A stretch of DNA of 64,000 bases from Roseibium sp. MMSF_3544 (GCF_030732845.1 NZ_JASHKA010000008.1:124001-188000); one strand, 5' to 3'; positions 43,800-52,920 are shown, counted from the stretch's first letter. Notes: generated from the letters alone by a model not told the origin. A program made the numbers and translations.

Positions 43800-44558
43800 A
43801 TGATCGAGTTCATCCTAGCCGGGCCGAACACACCCTTTGCGGTTGCTCTCGGCCTGATGATCGCGATCGCGCTTGCAGAAGGCGTCGGAACGCTTTTGGG
43901 GTTGGGGCTGTCGAGCATGATCGACAGCCTGCTGCCGGAAGTCGACCTGCCGGACGCAGACTTGCCCGACTTGGAAGCACCGGACTTTGATGCAGATCTT
44001 CAAGCGGGTGCGCTTCCGGGCGATCTCGAGACGGTAGCTGCCGGGACCGAAGTGACCGGACCCGGGCAGGGGATCTTCTCCCAGATCCTTGGTTGGCTGT
44101 GTTTCGGAAAGGTACCTGCGCTCATCATCCTGGTAATCCTTCTCACCGGCTTCGGTCTTGTCGGCTATGTCCTTCAGAGCCTGGTTCAGTCCGTCTCAGG
44201 CTTCCTGCTTCCGGGCATCGTTGCATCGGCCGTCGCGTTTGCAGGGGCATTGCCCTTTACGCGGGTAACCGCGCTTGGCGTGTCGAAAATCATGCCCAAG
44301 GACGAAAGCGATGCCGTTTCACGCCGAAGCTTTGTCGGGAAACCTGCGCGGGTGGTCCAGGGCCACGCCAAAAAGGGGCTTCCCGCCCAGGCGCGGCTAA
44401 CCGACCCGACCGGGCAGAGCCACTACGTGCTTGTGGAACCGGATGTCGAAGGTGAGGTGCTTGAGCAGGGCGCGGAGGTTATCATCGTGCGCCAGCAGGG
44501 CCCGCATTTCACCGCGATCAGGAATACCAACGCGACTTTGACCGGCGCCGGCGACTAG
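43800..44558 (+). CDS. yqiJ: YqiJ-like inner-membrane OB-fold protein
   Basis: A 252-residue protein. Two or three membrane helices (VALGLMIAIALAEGVGTLLG, then ALIILVILLTGFGLVGYVLQ and a third over about residues 135-155) flank a soluble acidic loop rich in DLPDADLPDLEAPDFDADL. The C-terminal 80 residues form an NfeD-like beta domain (FVGKPARVVQGHAKKGLPAQ). This is the partner of flotillin-like YqiK. The start ATG 43800 lies two bases after the pspA stop, so translation is coupled. Confidence 0.78.
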   Translation: MIEFILAGPNTPFAVALGLMIAIALAEGVGTLLGLGLSSMIDSLLPEVDLPDADLPDLEAPDFDADLQAGALPGDLETVAAGTEVTGPGQGIFSQILGWLCFGKVPALIILVILLTGFGLVGYVLQSLVQSVSGFLLPGIVASAVAFAGALPFTRVTALGVSKIMPKDESDAVSRRSFVGKPARVVQGHAKKGLPAQARLTDPTGQSHYVLVEPDVEGEVLEQGAEVIIVRQQGPHFTAIRNTNATLTGAGD

Positions 44559-44623
44559 GGTCCTGACCCTAGCGCCCGCGCCGGGCATTCAATTTCATCA
44601 AGTAAGTAAAGGAGTTGAGAGTT

Positions 44624-46474
44624 ATGGAGCAACTCATAGGCATTTTGATCCTCGTAGGCATCGGCTTTGTGGCCTTGCTTGCCATCGGTTTGATTATTTC
44701 GCGGCTCTATCGCCGGTCTTCCAAGGAAGTCTCGTTCGTCCGGACCGGTTTCGGTGGACAGCGCGTCGTCATGAATGGCGGAACGCTGGTTCTGCCAGTG
44801 CTGCACGACGTCATTCCCGTCAACATGAACACATTGCGCCTGGAGGTGCGTCGTTCCAACGACCAGGCTCTGATCACGAAGGACCGCATGCGTGTTGACG
44901 TCCTGGCGGAGTTCTACGTCCGTGTTCAGCCGACAATCGAATCCATCGCCAACGCGGCCCAGACGCTGGGTCAGCGCACCATGAAGCCCGAGGCGCTGCG
45001 TGAGCTGGTCGAAGGCAAGTTCGTCGACGCGCTGCGCGCGGTGGCGGCCGAGATGGCCATGGAAGAACTCCATGAACAACGGGTGAACTTTGTTCAGAAG
45101 GTGCAGGCCGCCGTTTCGGAGGACATTCTGAAGAACGGCCTGGAGCTGGAATCCGTTTCGCTCACGGGGCTCGACCAGACCAATCGTGAATACTTCAATC
45201 CGGAAAACGCCTTTGATGCCGAAGGTCTGACCAAGCTCACCCAGGAGATCGAGGAGCGCCGCAAGAAGCGTAACGACATCGAGCAGGAGACCCAGGTCCT
45301 GATCCAGCGCAAGAACCTGGAAGCTGAGCAAGAGCGGTTGCAGATCAACCGGGAAGAGGAATTTGCACGGCTCGAGCAGCAGAGGGAGATTGAAATCCGC
45401 CGGGCGGAGCAGAGTTCTCTGATTGCCAAACAGCAGGCGGAGCGGGAGCGTGAGGCCGAAGAAGCCAAGATTCTGGCCAGCCAGAAGGTCAAGGAAAAGG
45501 ACATTGAATCCAGCCAGGCCGTGACCGAGCGCCAGATCGCCATGGACCAGCAGGTGCGCGAGCGGGAGATTTCCAAGGAACGTACCGTTGAGTCGGCGAA
45601 TGTCGAAAAGCAGAAGCTTGTCGAACTTGCCGAACAGGACCGCGACATTGCCGTTGCCGCCAAGTCGCGCGAAAAGTCCGAGGCCGAGGCAGAGGCTGAT
45701 GAGGCCCGCGCCATCGCTGCCCGTGCAGCCGAGCAGGTTGCGACGGCACGCGAAACGGAAGTTGCAGAACGTGACAAGCAGATCGAGCTGATCGAAGCCC
45801 GCAAGGCTGCCGAAATGGAAGCCGTTGCGGTCACGGTCGGTGCGGAAGCCCAGAAGCGGGCTGCGGTCGATCACGCTGAAGCTGTGCGGATCTCAGCAGA
45901 GGCCGAGGCAGCCAAGCAGCGCATCGAGGCCCAGGGCTCGGCTGAAGCCGACAAGCTCCGTGCAGAGGCCGAAAAGGCGCTTTATGAAGTGGAAGCAGCC
46001 GGTCAGCGCGCGATCAACGAGGCCGCCAACCTCTTGTCGCCCGATCAGATCGCGATGCAGGTTCGCATCAAGCTTCTTGAGCAATTGCCTGAAATCATTG
46101 CAGAAAGCGTCAAGCCTATGGAGCAGATCGACGGCATCAAGATCATCCAGGTGGATGGTATGACCGGTGGCGCGGGAGCGTCTGCCAACGGGCAAGGCGG
46201 CAATGGCGGCGGCGGAAACCTCGCCGACCAGATGGTCTCCTCCGCGCTCAAGTACCGCTCACAGGCGCCGCTACTTGACGCCATGATGAAGGAAGTGGGA
46301 CTGGACGGGTCCGGGTTGTCGGGCTTGACGTCAAGTCTCGGGGATGCCGCAACCGCGGCCCCGGAAGCCGAAGGTGCATCGGAAAGCGCGTCAAACGGCG
46401 TCGATCCGAAGCCGGTCGCAAAGCCGACGGCGCCGGCAATCGCCCCGAAGGCAGCGGACAATCCTGAAGCCTGA
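44624..46474 (+). CDS. yqiK: YqiK/flotillin-family protein
   Basis: A 616-residue flotillin. An N-terminal membrane segment (LIGILILVGIGFVALLAIGL) is followed by an SPFH/Band-7 domain (about residues 35-215) and a very long coiled coil of E/A/R/Q-rich repeats (about 230-480) typical of flotillins. The C-terminal tail is Gly/Ala-rich (GGAGASANGQGGNGGGG). It would scaffold membrane microdomains with YqiJ. ATG 44624 has AAAGGAG ten bases upstream. It is the last gene of the operon and is closed by a terminator at 46496-46531. Confidence 0.88.
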   Translation: MEQLIGILILVGIGFVALLAIGLIISRLYRRSSKEVSFVRTGFGGQRVVMNGGTLVLPVLHDVIPVNMNTLRLEVRRSNDQALITKDRMRVDVLAEFYVRVQPTIESIANAAQTLGQRTMKPEALRELVEGKFVDALRAVAAEMAMEELHEQRVNFVQKVQAAVSEDILKNGLELESVSLTGLDQTNREYFNPENAFDAEGLTKLTQEIEERRKKRNDIEQETQVLIQRKNLEAEQERLQINREEEFARLEQQREIEIRRAEQSSLIAKQQAEREREAEEAKILASQKVKEKDIESSQAVTERQIAMDQQVREREISKERTVESANVEKQKLVELAEQDRDIAVAAKSREKSEAEAEADEARAIAARAAEQVATARETEVAERDKQIELIEARKAAEMEAVAVTVGAEAQKRAAVDHAEAVRISAEAEAAKQRIEAQGSAEADKLRAEAEKALYEVEAAGQRAINEAANLLSPDQIAMQVRIKLLEQLPEIIAESVKPMEQIDGIKIIQVDGMTGGAGASANGQGGNGGGGNLADQMVSSALKYRSQAPLLDAMMKEVGLDGSGLSGLTSSLGDAATAAPEAEGASESASNGVDPKPVAKPTAPAIAPKAADNPEA

Positions 46475-46495
46475 GCTCAGGTCCCTGACAGGAAG

Positions 46496-46531
46496 AATCC
46501 GGCGGCGAAAGCTGCCGGATTTCGTGTTTCT
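46496..46531 (+). terminator. intrinsic terminator of the pspA-yqiJ-yqiK operon
   Basis: AATCCGGCGGC at 46496-46506 pairs with GCTGCCGGATT at 46511-46521 around a GAAA tetraloop, with one G-T pair, and is followed by TCGTGTTTCTT. Confidence 0.75.
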
Positions 46532-46593
46532 TGGCCGCGGCCAAACTGATGCCTGTTCGGGAAGCTGGCTTAAGCAGGGTCGACACGCGCCGA

Positions 46594-48273
46594 TTAATGA
46601 TGAGCCCTGTGGTGGTTCAGTGTCTTGGCGAGATCGAGGCTCTTGCTTGGCTTGAAGCTATCTGCTTCGGCCATCGCCCAGAACGCGGAATAGCCCGGAA
46701 GGTCGTGCGCTTCTTCAAGAAGTGCGCCTTTCTTGAGCCAGGTAAAGGCCGCATTGGCCGACATGATCTCTCGCGGGCCGCCGCGCAGGAAAAAGTGCTC
46801 CGGCTTGAATTCGCGCGGGTGGTTCAGCCCCGCAGCAGCAGTGAAAGCCATGAGCGATTTCAGCGTGTTGCGATGGAAATTGGTCACGCGTTCGGCCTTG
46901 TCAGGCACCACCAGCGCCTGCTGGCGCTTGTGGTCCTGGGTCGCCACGCCCGTCGGACAGCGATTTGTGTGACAGCTTTGGGACTGGATGCAGCCGACGG
47001 CAAACATGAAGCCGCGGGCTGAATTCACCCAGTCGGCACCCAGGCACATGGTACCGGAAATGTCGAAAGCACTGATCAGTTTGCCGCTCGCACCCAGTTT
47101 GATGTCGTCGCGAATGCCTGTGGCCACCAGGCTGTTATGGACGAAAAGAAGCCCTTGGAGGAGGGGCGTGCCCAACCGGTTTGCGAATTCAATCGGTGCC
47201 GCGCCCGTGCCGCCTTCGGCACCGTCCACAACAATGAAATCAGGTTTGATGCCGGTTTTCAGCATGGCCTTCACGATGGCCATGAATTCCCAGCGGTGGC
47301 CGATGCAAAGCTTGAACCCGACCGGCTTTCCGCCTGACAGCTCGCGAAGCGTTTGAATGAACTCAAGCAGCTCGATCGGTGTTGAAAAGGCCGAATGAGA
47401 AGCCGGTGACACGCAGTCCACACCAACCGGAACGCCGCGCGCCTCGGCGATCTCCTCTGACACCTTCGGACCGGGCAGGACGCCGCCATGGCCGGGCTTT
47501 GCGCCCTGGCTCATCTTGATTTCGATCATCTTGATCTGCGGATCTGACGCCTGGGCCTTGAATTTGTCAGGATCGAATTTTCCGTCTGCCGACCGGCAGC
47601 CGAAATAACCGCTACCAAGTTCCCAAACGAGGTCGCCGCCGCCTTCGCGGTGATAGCGAGAAACGCTGCCTTCACCCGTGTCGTGATAAAAGTGCCCGGC
47701 CTTCGCCCCCTTGTTGAGCGCGAGAATGGCATTTCCCGACAGAGAGCCGAAGCTCATCGCCGAGATATTGTAGAGCGATGCGGAGTAGGGCTGTTTGCAG
47801 TCCGGCCCGCCGATCGTAACCCTGAGCTCGTCGTGGTTTTCCGGCTTTGGCGTGATGGAGTGGTTCACCCATCCGTAGTGGTCGTTATAGACGTCAAGTT
47901 CCGTGCCGAACGGGAGCACGTCCTCAATGTTCTTGGCGCGGTCATAGACCATCGACCGGCGTTCCCGCGAGAACGGCCGGCCATCCTGGTTGCTTTCGAA
48001 AAAGTACTGTCTGAGCTCCGGCCGGATCGCTTCAAACAAGAAACGAAAATGCCCGATAACGGGGTAGTTCCTGAGGACCGCGTGCCTGGTCTGCTGCAGG
48101 TCGAAACAGCCAATCAGCGACAGGATGCCGAATACGAGGAACGGCCAAAAGAAATGAATATTGACGGCGAACATCAAAACGAAAGTGACAAACGTCACCA
48201 GAATGCAAAGCGCAAAAACAGTATAGCGGGCAGGAAACACGACCGGTGACCCCTCTTGAATTCTCTCCTGCAT
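46594..48273 (-). CDS. FMN-binding glutamate synthase-family protein
   Basis: A 559-residue protein of the GltS domain group without the glutaminase half. Two N-terminal membrane helices (VFALCILVTFVTFVLMFAV and IHFFWPFLVFGILSLIGCFD) precede a TIM-barrel FMN domain with SAMSFGSLSGNAILALN, KMSQGAKPGHGG and VDGAEGGTGAAP. An Fe-S motif CIQSQSCHTNRCPTG follows. It resembles archaeal-type or stand-alone glutamate synthase-like oxidoreductases; the electron donor and true substrate are unknown. Start ATG 48273 is chosen by homology, as no ribosome site is obvious; the frame reaches 48459. Confidence 0.8.
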   Translation of the reverse strand: MQERIQEGSPVVFPARYTVFALCILVTFVTFVLMFAVNIHFFWPFLVFGILSLIGCFDLQQTRHAVLRNYPVIGHFRFLFEAIRPELRQYFFESNQDGRPFSRERRSMVYDRAKNIEDVLPFGTELDVYNDHYGWVNHSITPKPENHDELRVTIGGPDCKQPYSASLYNISAMSFGSLSGNAILALNKGAKAGHFYHDTGEGSVSRYHREGGGDLVWELGSGYFGCRSADGKFDPDKFKAQASDPQIKMIEIKMSQGAKPGHGGVLPGPKVSEEIAEARGVPVGVDCVSPASHSAFSTPIELLEFIQTLRELSGGKPVGFKLCIGHRWEFMAIVKAMLKTGIKPDFIVVDGAEGGTGAAPIEFANRLGTPLLQGLLFVHNSLVATGIRDDIKLGASGKLISAFDISGTMCLGADWVNSARGFMFAVGCIQSQSCHTNRCPTGVATQDHKRQQALVVPDKAERVTNFHRNTLKSLMAFTAAAGLNHPREFKPEHFFLRGGPREIMSANAAFTWLKKGALLEEAHDLPGYSAFWAMAEADSFKPSKSLDLAKTLNHHRAHH

Positions 48274-48606
48274 AGTTGTGTCAGCCCACCAGCCAAAAGA
48301 AAAGGGAGATCGTGAAACACTGACACATCTGCCGTGAAAAACACTGCAAGCGAGAGGGGTTGGTTGATCGCAATGCGGACTTTCGGTGCGCTCGCGACGT
48401 TCCGGATGTTGCTGCCGGTTCAAACTCTCCTCGCTTCTGAATGTCGGAGGCTTCGCCATGGCAACAGTTTTCCTGGGTCGAATTTGGAGTTCGATTCAAT
48501 TTGGAATTGTATGCTGGTTGGTGGTCGTAACGCAGCGTTTTGCTTAGTATCTCAATCAAATTTTGGAATTTTTATTTTCGATTAATTGAGTTTGGTGGGT
48601 TGAGAT
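48274..48606. other. intergenic region, 333 bases
   Basis: Divergent gap between the GltS-like and TM-CBS-like genes. The last 70 bases are AT-rich and lead into the ribosome site GGTGGGTTGAG before 48607. No further element was recognised. Confidence 0.4.
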
Positions 48607-49521
48607 ATGTTTGGACTGAGTACTTTTGAAACTATAGTTATTCTGCTTTTGCTGTTTGTTTGCGGAGCGGTGATATTCATTGCGAGATCGAAGACCGCGA
48701 ATGCCGCCGCCGATCCGGATGCAGACGGCGCTTCGTCTGCGTTTCGCGAGATGCTGGCGGACGACATCGTCAAGTACTCGATATACGGCCTCGTGCTGGT
48801 TTCGGTTGTGGTTATTGCTGTGGGCATCTTGCGTGCCTCAAGCGACGACAAGGCCGTTGAAAACAGCCAGTACGTCTTCGCAGCACTCCTGCCGCTTTTC
48901 GCAACCTGGGTCGGAACCGTGCTTGCGTACTACTTCAGCAAGCAGAATTTCGAAGCAGCCAGCAAAGCGACGGAAAGTCTCGTGAAGATTTCCACCCAGA
49001 AACTGAGGTCGGTCTCGATCGAAGAAGCGATGATCCCGCTGAGTTCGATCATCGGCAACGTGGAGGCTCCGAATGGTAACCTGCGAGAAGTGCCGCTGCA
49101 AAAGGTCGCTGAGGCGTTGGAGAACAAACTGCCGAGCGGACGGCCAATCTCAAGAGTTGTCATCCTGACGCCGTCCAAAGCCTGCATCGGCGTCATTCAT
49201 CGGAGTATCTGGAGCGAAATGCGGGCTGTGGTCGCCGCCGCCGGTACAAAGGTGAATTTCAAAAACGAGGCTGCAAACAAGGACACGCTCGACAAGGTCC
49301 ATGACATTGAAAGCGAGACCCGTGCGCCGGAGAAATTTGGCAACTTCATCGCGGGTTCCATTGCCTTTGCAAGAGCCGGGGCAACGCTTGCCGACGCCAA
49401 GATGCGCATGGAGAGCAGGGATGATTGTCAGGACGTGTTTGTGACCGCCAATGGCAGTTCCGCAGAACCCATTATCGGTTGGGTGACCAACCAGGAGATC
49501 AGTAAGGCGCTTGAAGCCTGA
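48607..49521 (+). CDS. three-helix membrane protein with CBS-like C-terminal half
   Basis: A 304-residue protein. Helices are at residues about 8-26 (TIVILLLLFVCGAVIFIAR), 57-76 (YSIYGLVLVSVVVIAVGILR) and 91-110 (FAALLPLFATWVGTVLAYYF). The cytosolic part holds KLRSVSIEEAMIPLSSIIGN and, at the end, DVFVTANGSSAEPIIGWVTN, spacing that recalls a pair of CBS nucleotide-binding domains. The family has no name I know. It may be a membrane-anchored adenine-nucleotide sensor. The ATG has GGTGGGTTGAG upstream. It stands alone. Confidence 0.6.
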   Translation: MFGLSTFETIVILLLLFVCGAVIFIARSKTANAAADPDADGASSAFREMLADDIVKYSIYGLVLVSVVVIAVGILRASSDDKAVENSQYVFAALLPLFATWVGTVLAYYFSKQNFEAASKATESLVKISTQKLRSVSIEEAMIPLSSIIGNVEAPNGNLREVPLQKVAEALENKLPSGRPISRVVILTPSKACIGVIHRSIWSEMRAVVAAAGTKVNFKNEAANKDTLDKVHDIESETRAPEKFGNFIAGSIAFARAGATLADAKMRMESRDDCQDVFVTANGSSAEPIIGWVTNQEISKALEA

Positions 49522-49579
49522 GCAGGCAACTGACGTGCGGTGGACGGACGGTTTATCCGTTTTGCTGCGCTGGTCTTGT

Positions 49580-50866
49580 TCAGGAGGGCGCAAGCAATCC
49601 CATGAGCCGTTCCGCCGTTCCGCGTGCACCGGGTTCTCGCGCCATCTCCGCCGCAGCTTTTTCGGCAGATGTGGCGTGATCCTGTTTTTCCAGCTCTTCT
49701 AAAGCGCCGGACAGGGCCTCTGGCGTCAACTTCTTTTGTGGAATGGGCGCCGGTCCGGCACCGATCTTGTGGACCCGCTCGGCCCAGAAGGGTTGATCTC
49801 CGAAAACGGGACAAACCAGCGAGGGCCTGCCCCAACGCAGTGCTTCGTGTGTTGTCCCGGCACCGCCATGATGGACAATTCCGGCGCATTTCGGAAACAG
49901 CCAGCTATGCGGAGCGTTGTCTATGACGAGAACCCGTTCCGCAAGTCCGGACGGCAGGGTTTCCTTGACGAGACCGCCCCAACCGGTGGCGATGACGGCC
50001 CGCTGCCCCGTCATGCCAAGCGCGCCAAACAGGATTTCGGTGAGGTCTTTGGGATCCTTGCTCGGCATGGAGCCGAACCCGAGATATACGGGCGGAGCAC
50101 CGTCACCAAGAAATCTCGCCAGGTCTTCGGGTGGGGTGAAATCGGGATCCGGATCGGTAAACCAGTATCCGCACTGCCAGTATTCAGCCGACCAGTCGTC
50201 GGGTGTGGGCACAAGTGCCCGCGAGTAGGCCTGCAAGGACAGTGCGCTCATGCGCTCTGGCGCGAAACCGTCAATTGTCGATCCGGTCGCGCCAAGTTCT
50301 TTGGCAGCTTCTGTGCGAAGCGGCTTGAAGAGCGCGCCAAGTCCAAATCGCATGAGCAGGCGGCCAAGGCCGAAGCTCTTGCGATTGAGATAGGGACCCA
50401 TGTCGGGAATCCCGAACAATGCCAGCGGAAATGCCCGCGTTGGTGCGATCACCGGCTGCAGGGCGGTGGATAAGGCGGGCACGTCCAGTCGGCGTCCGAC
50501 AAGCGTCATCACGGTCGCTTTGAGATTGAACAGGATAAGGTCGGGTTTTTCCTCCAGTCCCGTCGTCCAGAAATCCTTTGCAACGTTCTGCTGGAGGGCC
50601 ATGTTGCGGCGCGCTGCCTTGAGTTTTCCGGTGACCGAATGCAGAGCTTCCTTGATTTCGTCCTGTTGCAACAATGCCTGGAAGTTGATGGCGGCGGGCC
50701 GGGATCGGGCGCCCGCGTTTTCGATCATGGTTTCGAAACCCTCGCCCGTGCTGACAACGACTTCAGCCCCGAGTTTCACCAGTTCCCTGGCAAGAGCGAT
50801 ATAGGGCTGGACATCACCGCGCGTCCCAAGTGTCGCAATCAGGATTCTGGGTTTGGCGTCCTGCAT
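49580..50866 (-). CDS. UGT/MGT-like glycosyltransferase
   Basis: A 428-residue GT-B fold glycosyltransferase of the UGT/sterol glucosyltransferase (GT1/GT28) group. The N terminus has LIATLGTRGDVQPYIALARE, the exact motif of sterol/lipid 3-O-glycosyltransferases; the C-terminal domain has PPVYLGFGSMPSKDP and the nucleotide-sugar site GIVHHGGAGTTHEALRWGRP with FGDQPFWAERV. It would transfer a sugar from a UDP/dTDP-sugar to a lipophilic acceptor such as a glycolipid, hopanoid or macrolide. No other biosynthetic genes are near to name the acceptor. Confidence 0.8.
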   Translation of the reverse strand: MQDAKPRILIATLGTRGDVQPYIALARELVKLGAEVVVSTGEGFETMIENAGARSRPAAINFQALLQQDEIKEALHSVTGKLKAARRNMALQQNVAKDFWTTGLEEKPDLILFNLKATVMTLVGRRLDVPALSTALQPVIAPTRAFPLALFGIPDMGPYLNRKSFGLGRLLMRFGLGALFKPLRTEAAKELGATGSTIDGFAPERMSALSLQAYSRALVPTPDDWSAEYWQCGYWFTDPDPDFTPPEDLARFLGDGAPPVYLGFGSMPSKDPKDLTEILFGALGMTGQRAVIATGWGGLVKETLPSGLAERVLVIDNAPHSWLFPKCAGIVHHGGAGTTHEALRWGRPSLVCPVFGDQPFWAERVHKIGAGPAPIPQKKLTPEALSGALEELEKQDHATSAEKAAAEMAREPGARGTAERLMGLLAPS

Positions 50867-51017
50867 GATGGTTCCGGAAAGCGCGCACTTGAAAGCGCGG
50901 GAAAGGAGAGGGGTGCTCCGTTGAAATGGAGGTCAAGGGCCGGATTTGCAACCATTGGTGTGATCGCCTAAGCCTGTCCTCTGGTACATTTCCACTGAAC
51001 CGGGACCTGTGTGACCC

Positions 51018-51446
51018 ATGCAGACTGTCTTTTCAATCCGCACGTCGGGGCAGGGCCTCTACGAATTCACTCGCTCGGTTTCCGCTTGGCTGGCGGAAGA
51101 GCAGGCCCAGGGCGGGTTGTTGACGCTCTTTGTCCGCCACACCTCCTGCTCGTTATTGATCCAGGAAAATGCAGATCCTGATGTGCAGACAGACCTGAAA
51201 GCCTACTTTGAGCGTCTGGTGCCTGACACCAACCATCCCAGCATGGGTTACCTCGTCCATACCCATGAAGGACCGGACGACATGCCGGCGCACATCAAGG
51301 CGTCCGTGCTGCCGGTCTCGCTTTCCATTCCGGTGTCCCGCGGACAGATGGTTCTCGGCACCTGGCAGGGCATCTACGTCTTCGAACATCGCACCCGTCC
51401 GCATCATCGTCAGGTCGCGGCGCATTTCTTGCGCGATCGTGCGTGA
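51018..51446 (+). CDS. YjbQ/UPF0047-family protein
   Basis: A 142-residue protein of the YjbQ (UPF0047) family. Signatures are TLFVRHTSCSLLIQENADPD (about residues 36-55) and HPSMGYLVHTHEGPDDMPAH (about 74-93), with several conserved His that bind metal, and GTWQGIYVFEHRT at the end. Members have thiamine-phosphate synthase-like activity in suppressor tests, but the physiological role is not settled. The ATG at 51018 has GGGACC and GTGTGACCC before it. The next gene starts 13 bases after its stop. Confidence 0.85.
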   Translation: MQTVFSIRTSGQGLYEFTRSVSAWLAEEQAQGGLLTLFVRHTSCSLLIQENADPDVQTDLKAYFERLVPDTNHPSMGYLVHTHEGPDDMPAHIKASVLPVSLSIPVSRGQMVLGTWQGIYVFEHRTRPHHRQVAAHFLRDRA

Positions 51447-51458
51447 TCCGGAACGACG

Positions 51459-51998
51459 ATGGCCAGCGCAGTCATGCAAAGGGTCCTGATCGCCGGATGC
51501 CCAGGTTCAGGCAAATCAACAGCGGCGTTGCGGCTTGGTGAGCTGACGGGATTGCCGGTGGTCCATTTGGACCAGTTGTACTGGAAACCCGGTTGGGTAC
51601 CCCCTGAAAAGGGAGTTTGGCCTGACGTTCTAAGGCAGCAGTGCAGCGAACCGCGCTGGATCATGGATGGAAACTATGGAAGCACGCTTCATCTGAGACT
51701 GGAGTTTGCCGACACCGTGCTCTTCCTGGACTATCCGACCTGGATTTGCGCGTCGAGAATGATGAAACGCACTTTTTGGGGACGTGTTGGCGGGTCGGAA
51801 TCAGGCCGGCCGGATGGGTGTCCGGAAAGGTTCAATTGGGAGTTCTTTCGGTTCATTCTCAACTACCGAAAAACGAAGCGCTTTCGTGACTTTGAACAGA
51901 TCAGAGAGTTTCGCGGCGAGTTGCACGTCTTTGAGCACCCAGTGGAGCTGGATGCCTTTTTGTCAGGTTTGGCGGCTCAGTCTCAAAACGGGCTCTAA
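51459..51998 (+). CDS. P-loop NTPase, adenylate-kinase/FlaR-like
   Basis: A 179-residue P-loop protein of the group annotated as DNA topology modulation protein FlaR or AAA kinase. Walker A is IAGCPGSGKSTAA at residues about 10-22; VVHLDQLYWKPGWVPPEKG is the group's signature, WIMDGNYGST and TVLFLDYPTWICASRMMKRT follow. It probably phosphorylates or hydrolyses a nucleotide; the topology name comes from older literature. It follows yjbQ by 13 bases and its stop overlaps the end of the convergent SDR gene by four bases. ATG 51474 is an alternative start. Confidence 0.72.
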   Translation: MASAVMQRVLIAGCPGSGKSTAALRLGELTGLPVVHLDQLYWKPGWVPPEKGVWPDVLRQQCSEPRWIMDGNYGSTLHLRLEFADTVLFLDYPTWICASRMMKRTFWGRVGGSESGRPDGCPERFNWEFFRFILNYRKTKRFRDFEQIREFRGELHVFEHPVELDAFLSGLAAQSQNGL

Positions 51999-52753
51999 GA
52001 TGAACCTCTGAGCGCCGGCAACCCGATGCCGGTGCTGTCGAAGCCGCCATCGGATGCGATGACCTGTCCTGTCACGTAGCTGGCCTGTTCTGAACACAGA
52101 AATGCGATCACCTCCGCGATTTCCATTTCGCTGCCGTAGCGGTTGAGCGGAATGGCGTCGTGATAGGCGTCGATGATATCCTGGCTATGAACGGCCATCG
52201 CAAGTTTCGTGCGCACCGGGCCAGGGCAGACACAGTTTGCACGAACGCCATGTTCCCCAAGCTCCGCCGCCTGTTGCTTGGTGAGATGAATGACGGCAGC
52301 CTTTGACGTTCCGTAGGCAACCCGCAAGGTCGAAGCGCGCAGACCGGAAATCGAAGCGATGTTGACGATCGAGCCGCCGGATGCCTTCAACGCAGGGATC
52401 GTCGCCTGCGAGATCAGAAACACACCGTCGAGGTTCGTTTCCATCACCGTGCGCCAGGTTCGAAAATCCGTTTCCTCCATGGGCCCGAACTGGGCAACGC
52501 CAGCATTGTTGACGACAGCGTCCAGGCCGCCGAATTTTTCAAGAATTGCCGGAACAGTCGCGTCGACCTGGGTCGGAACGGAAACATCGCATTCAAACGG
52601 TGCGGCATTCTCCAAATCTCTCGACGCGGTCGCGAGTTCCTCGCTGTCACGGTCGATCATGGCGACCTTCCATCCCCGTTCAAGCATCAGTTTGGTCGTC
52701 GCGAGGCCGATCCCTCTGGCAGCGCCTGTTATGAGAGCAGTTTTCCGGGTCAT
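51995..52753 (-). CDS. SDR-family NAD(P)-dependent oxidoreductase
   Basis: A 252-residue classical short-chain dehydrogenase. The cofactor motif is ALITGAARGIGLATTK, with DRDSEE after beta-2 suggesting NAD; NNAGVA, the catalytic IASISG (Ser), YGTSKAA (Tyr-Lys) and PGPVRTKL follow. The C-terminal VTGQVIASDGGF is usual for 3-oxoacyl-ACP reductase-like enzymes. The substrate is unknown. ATG 52753 is the start by alignment; the frame reaches 52795. The first sRNA-like unit is transcribed away from it, and its CTCAC boxes lie 40-55 bases upstream of this start. Confidence 0.85.
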   Translation of the reverse strand: MTRKTALITGAARGIGLATTKLMLERGWKVAMIDRDSEELATASRDLENAAPFECDVSVPTQVDATVPAILEKFGGLDAVVNNAGVAQFGPMEETDFRTWRTVMETNLDGVFLISQATIPALKASGGSIVNIASISGLRASTLRVAYGTSKAAVIHLTKQQAAELGEHGVRANCVCPGPVRTKLAMAVHSQDIIDAYHDAIPLNRYGSEMEIAEVIAFLCSEQASYVTGQVIASDGGFDSTGIGLPALRGSS

Positions 52754-52790
52754 CTTGTCTGTGGCTCCGATATGCGGGTAGGCGGATTCT

Positions 52791-52846
52791 CTCACAGTTA
52801 TCTCACACCTTATTACCTTGCGAGAGAGGGCGGACGATCACACACT
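52791..52846 (+). promoter_or_regulatory. promoter with twin CTCAC boxes, sRNA unit 1
   Basis: CTCAC at 52791-52795 and CTCACA at 52802-52807 start exactly 11 bases apart. Ten bases on is TTGCGA (52818-52823), then a 17-base spacer and CACACT (52841-52846). The same spacings recur exactly in unit 2 at 53572-53627. Boxes on one face of the helix next to a -35 look like an activator site. Confidence 0.6.
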
Positions 52847-52852
52847 GTTCAT

Positions 52853-52920
52853 GAACGATGAAGATCGTTCCTCCCCTGCATAACTGGCGCCGGGACTGAA
52901 CAGTTCTGGCGCCTTTTTTT
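52853..52920 (+). ncRNA. candidate small RNA 1 (about 68 nt)
   Basis: Starting seven bases after the -10 box, the transcript folds as a 5' hairpin GAACGAT-GAAG-ATCGTTC (52853-52870), an exposed CCTCCCC (52870-52876), then a terminator: GGCGCC at 52886-52891, an inner stem GGACTG/CAGTTC, GGCGCC at 52908-52913 and T7. Its sibling at 53634 keeps all parts, with changes that preserve pairing. CCTCCCC is complementary to Shine-Dalgarno sequences, as in several alphaproteobacterial trans-acting sRNAs. No open frame is present. The class has no name I can give. Confidence 0.65.

Noticed and set aside
44555..45874. 439-codon open frame antisense to yqiK
   Set aside because: Mirrors the E/A/R-rich coiled coil of the flotillin on the other strand; Leu/Phe/Gly-rich pseudo-protein with no start site or neighbours.
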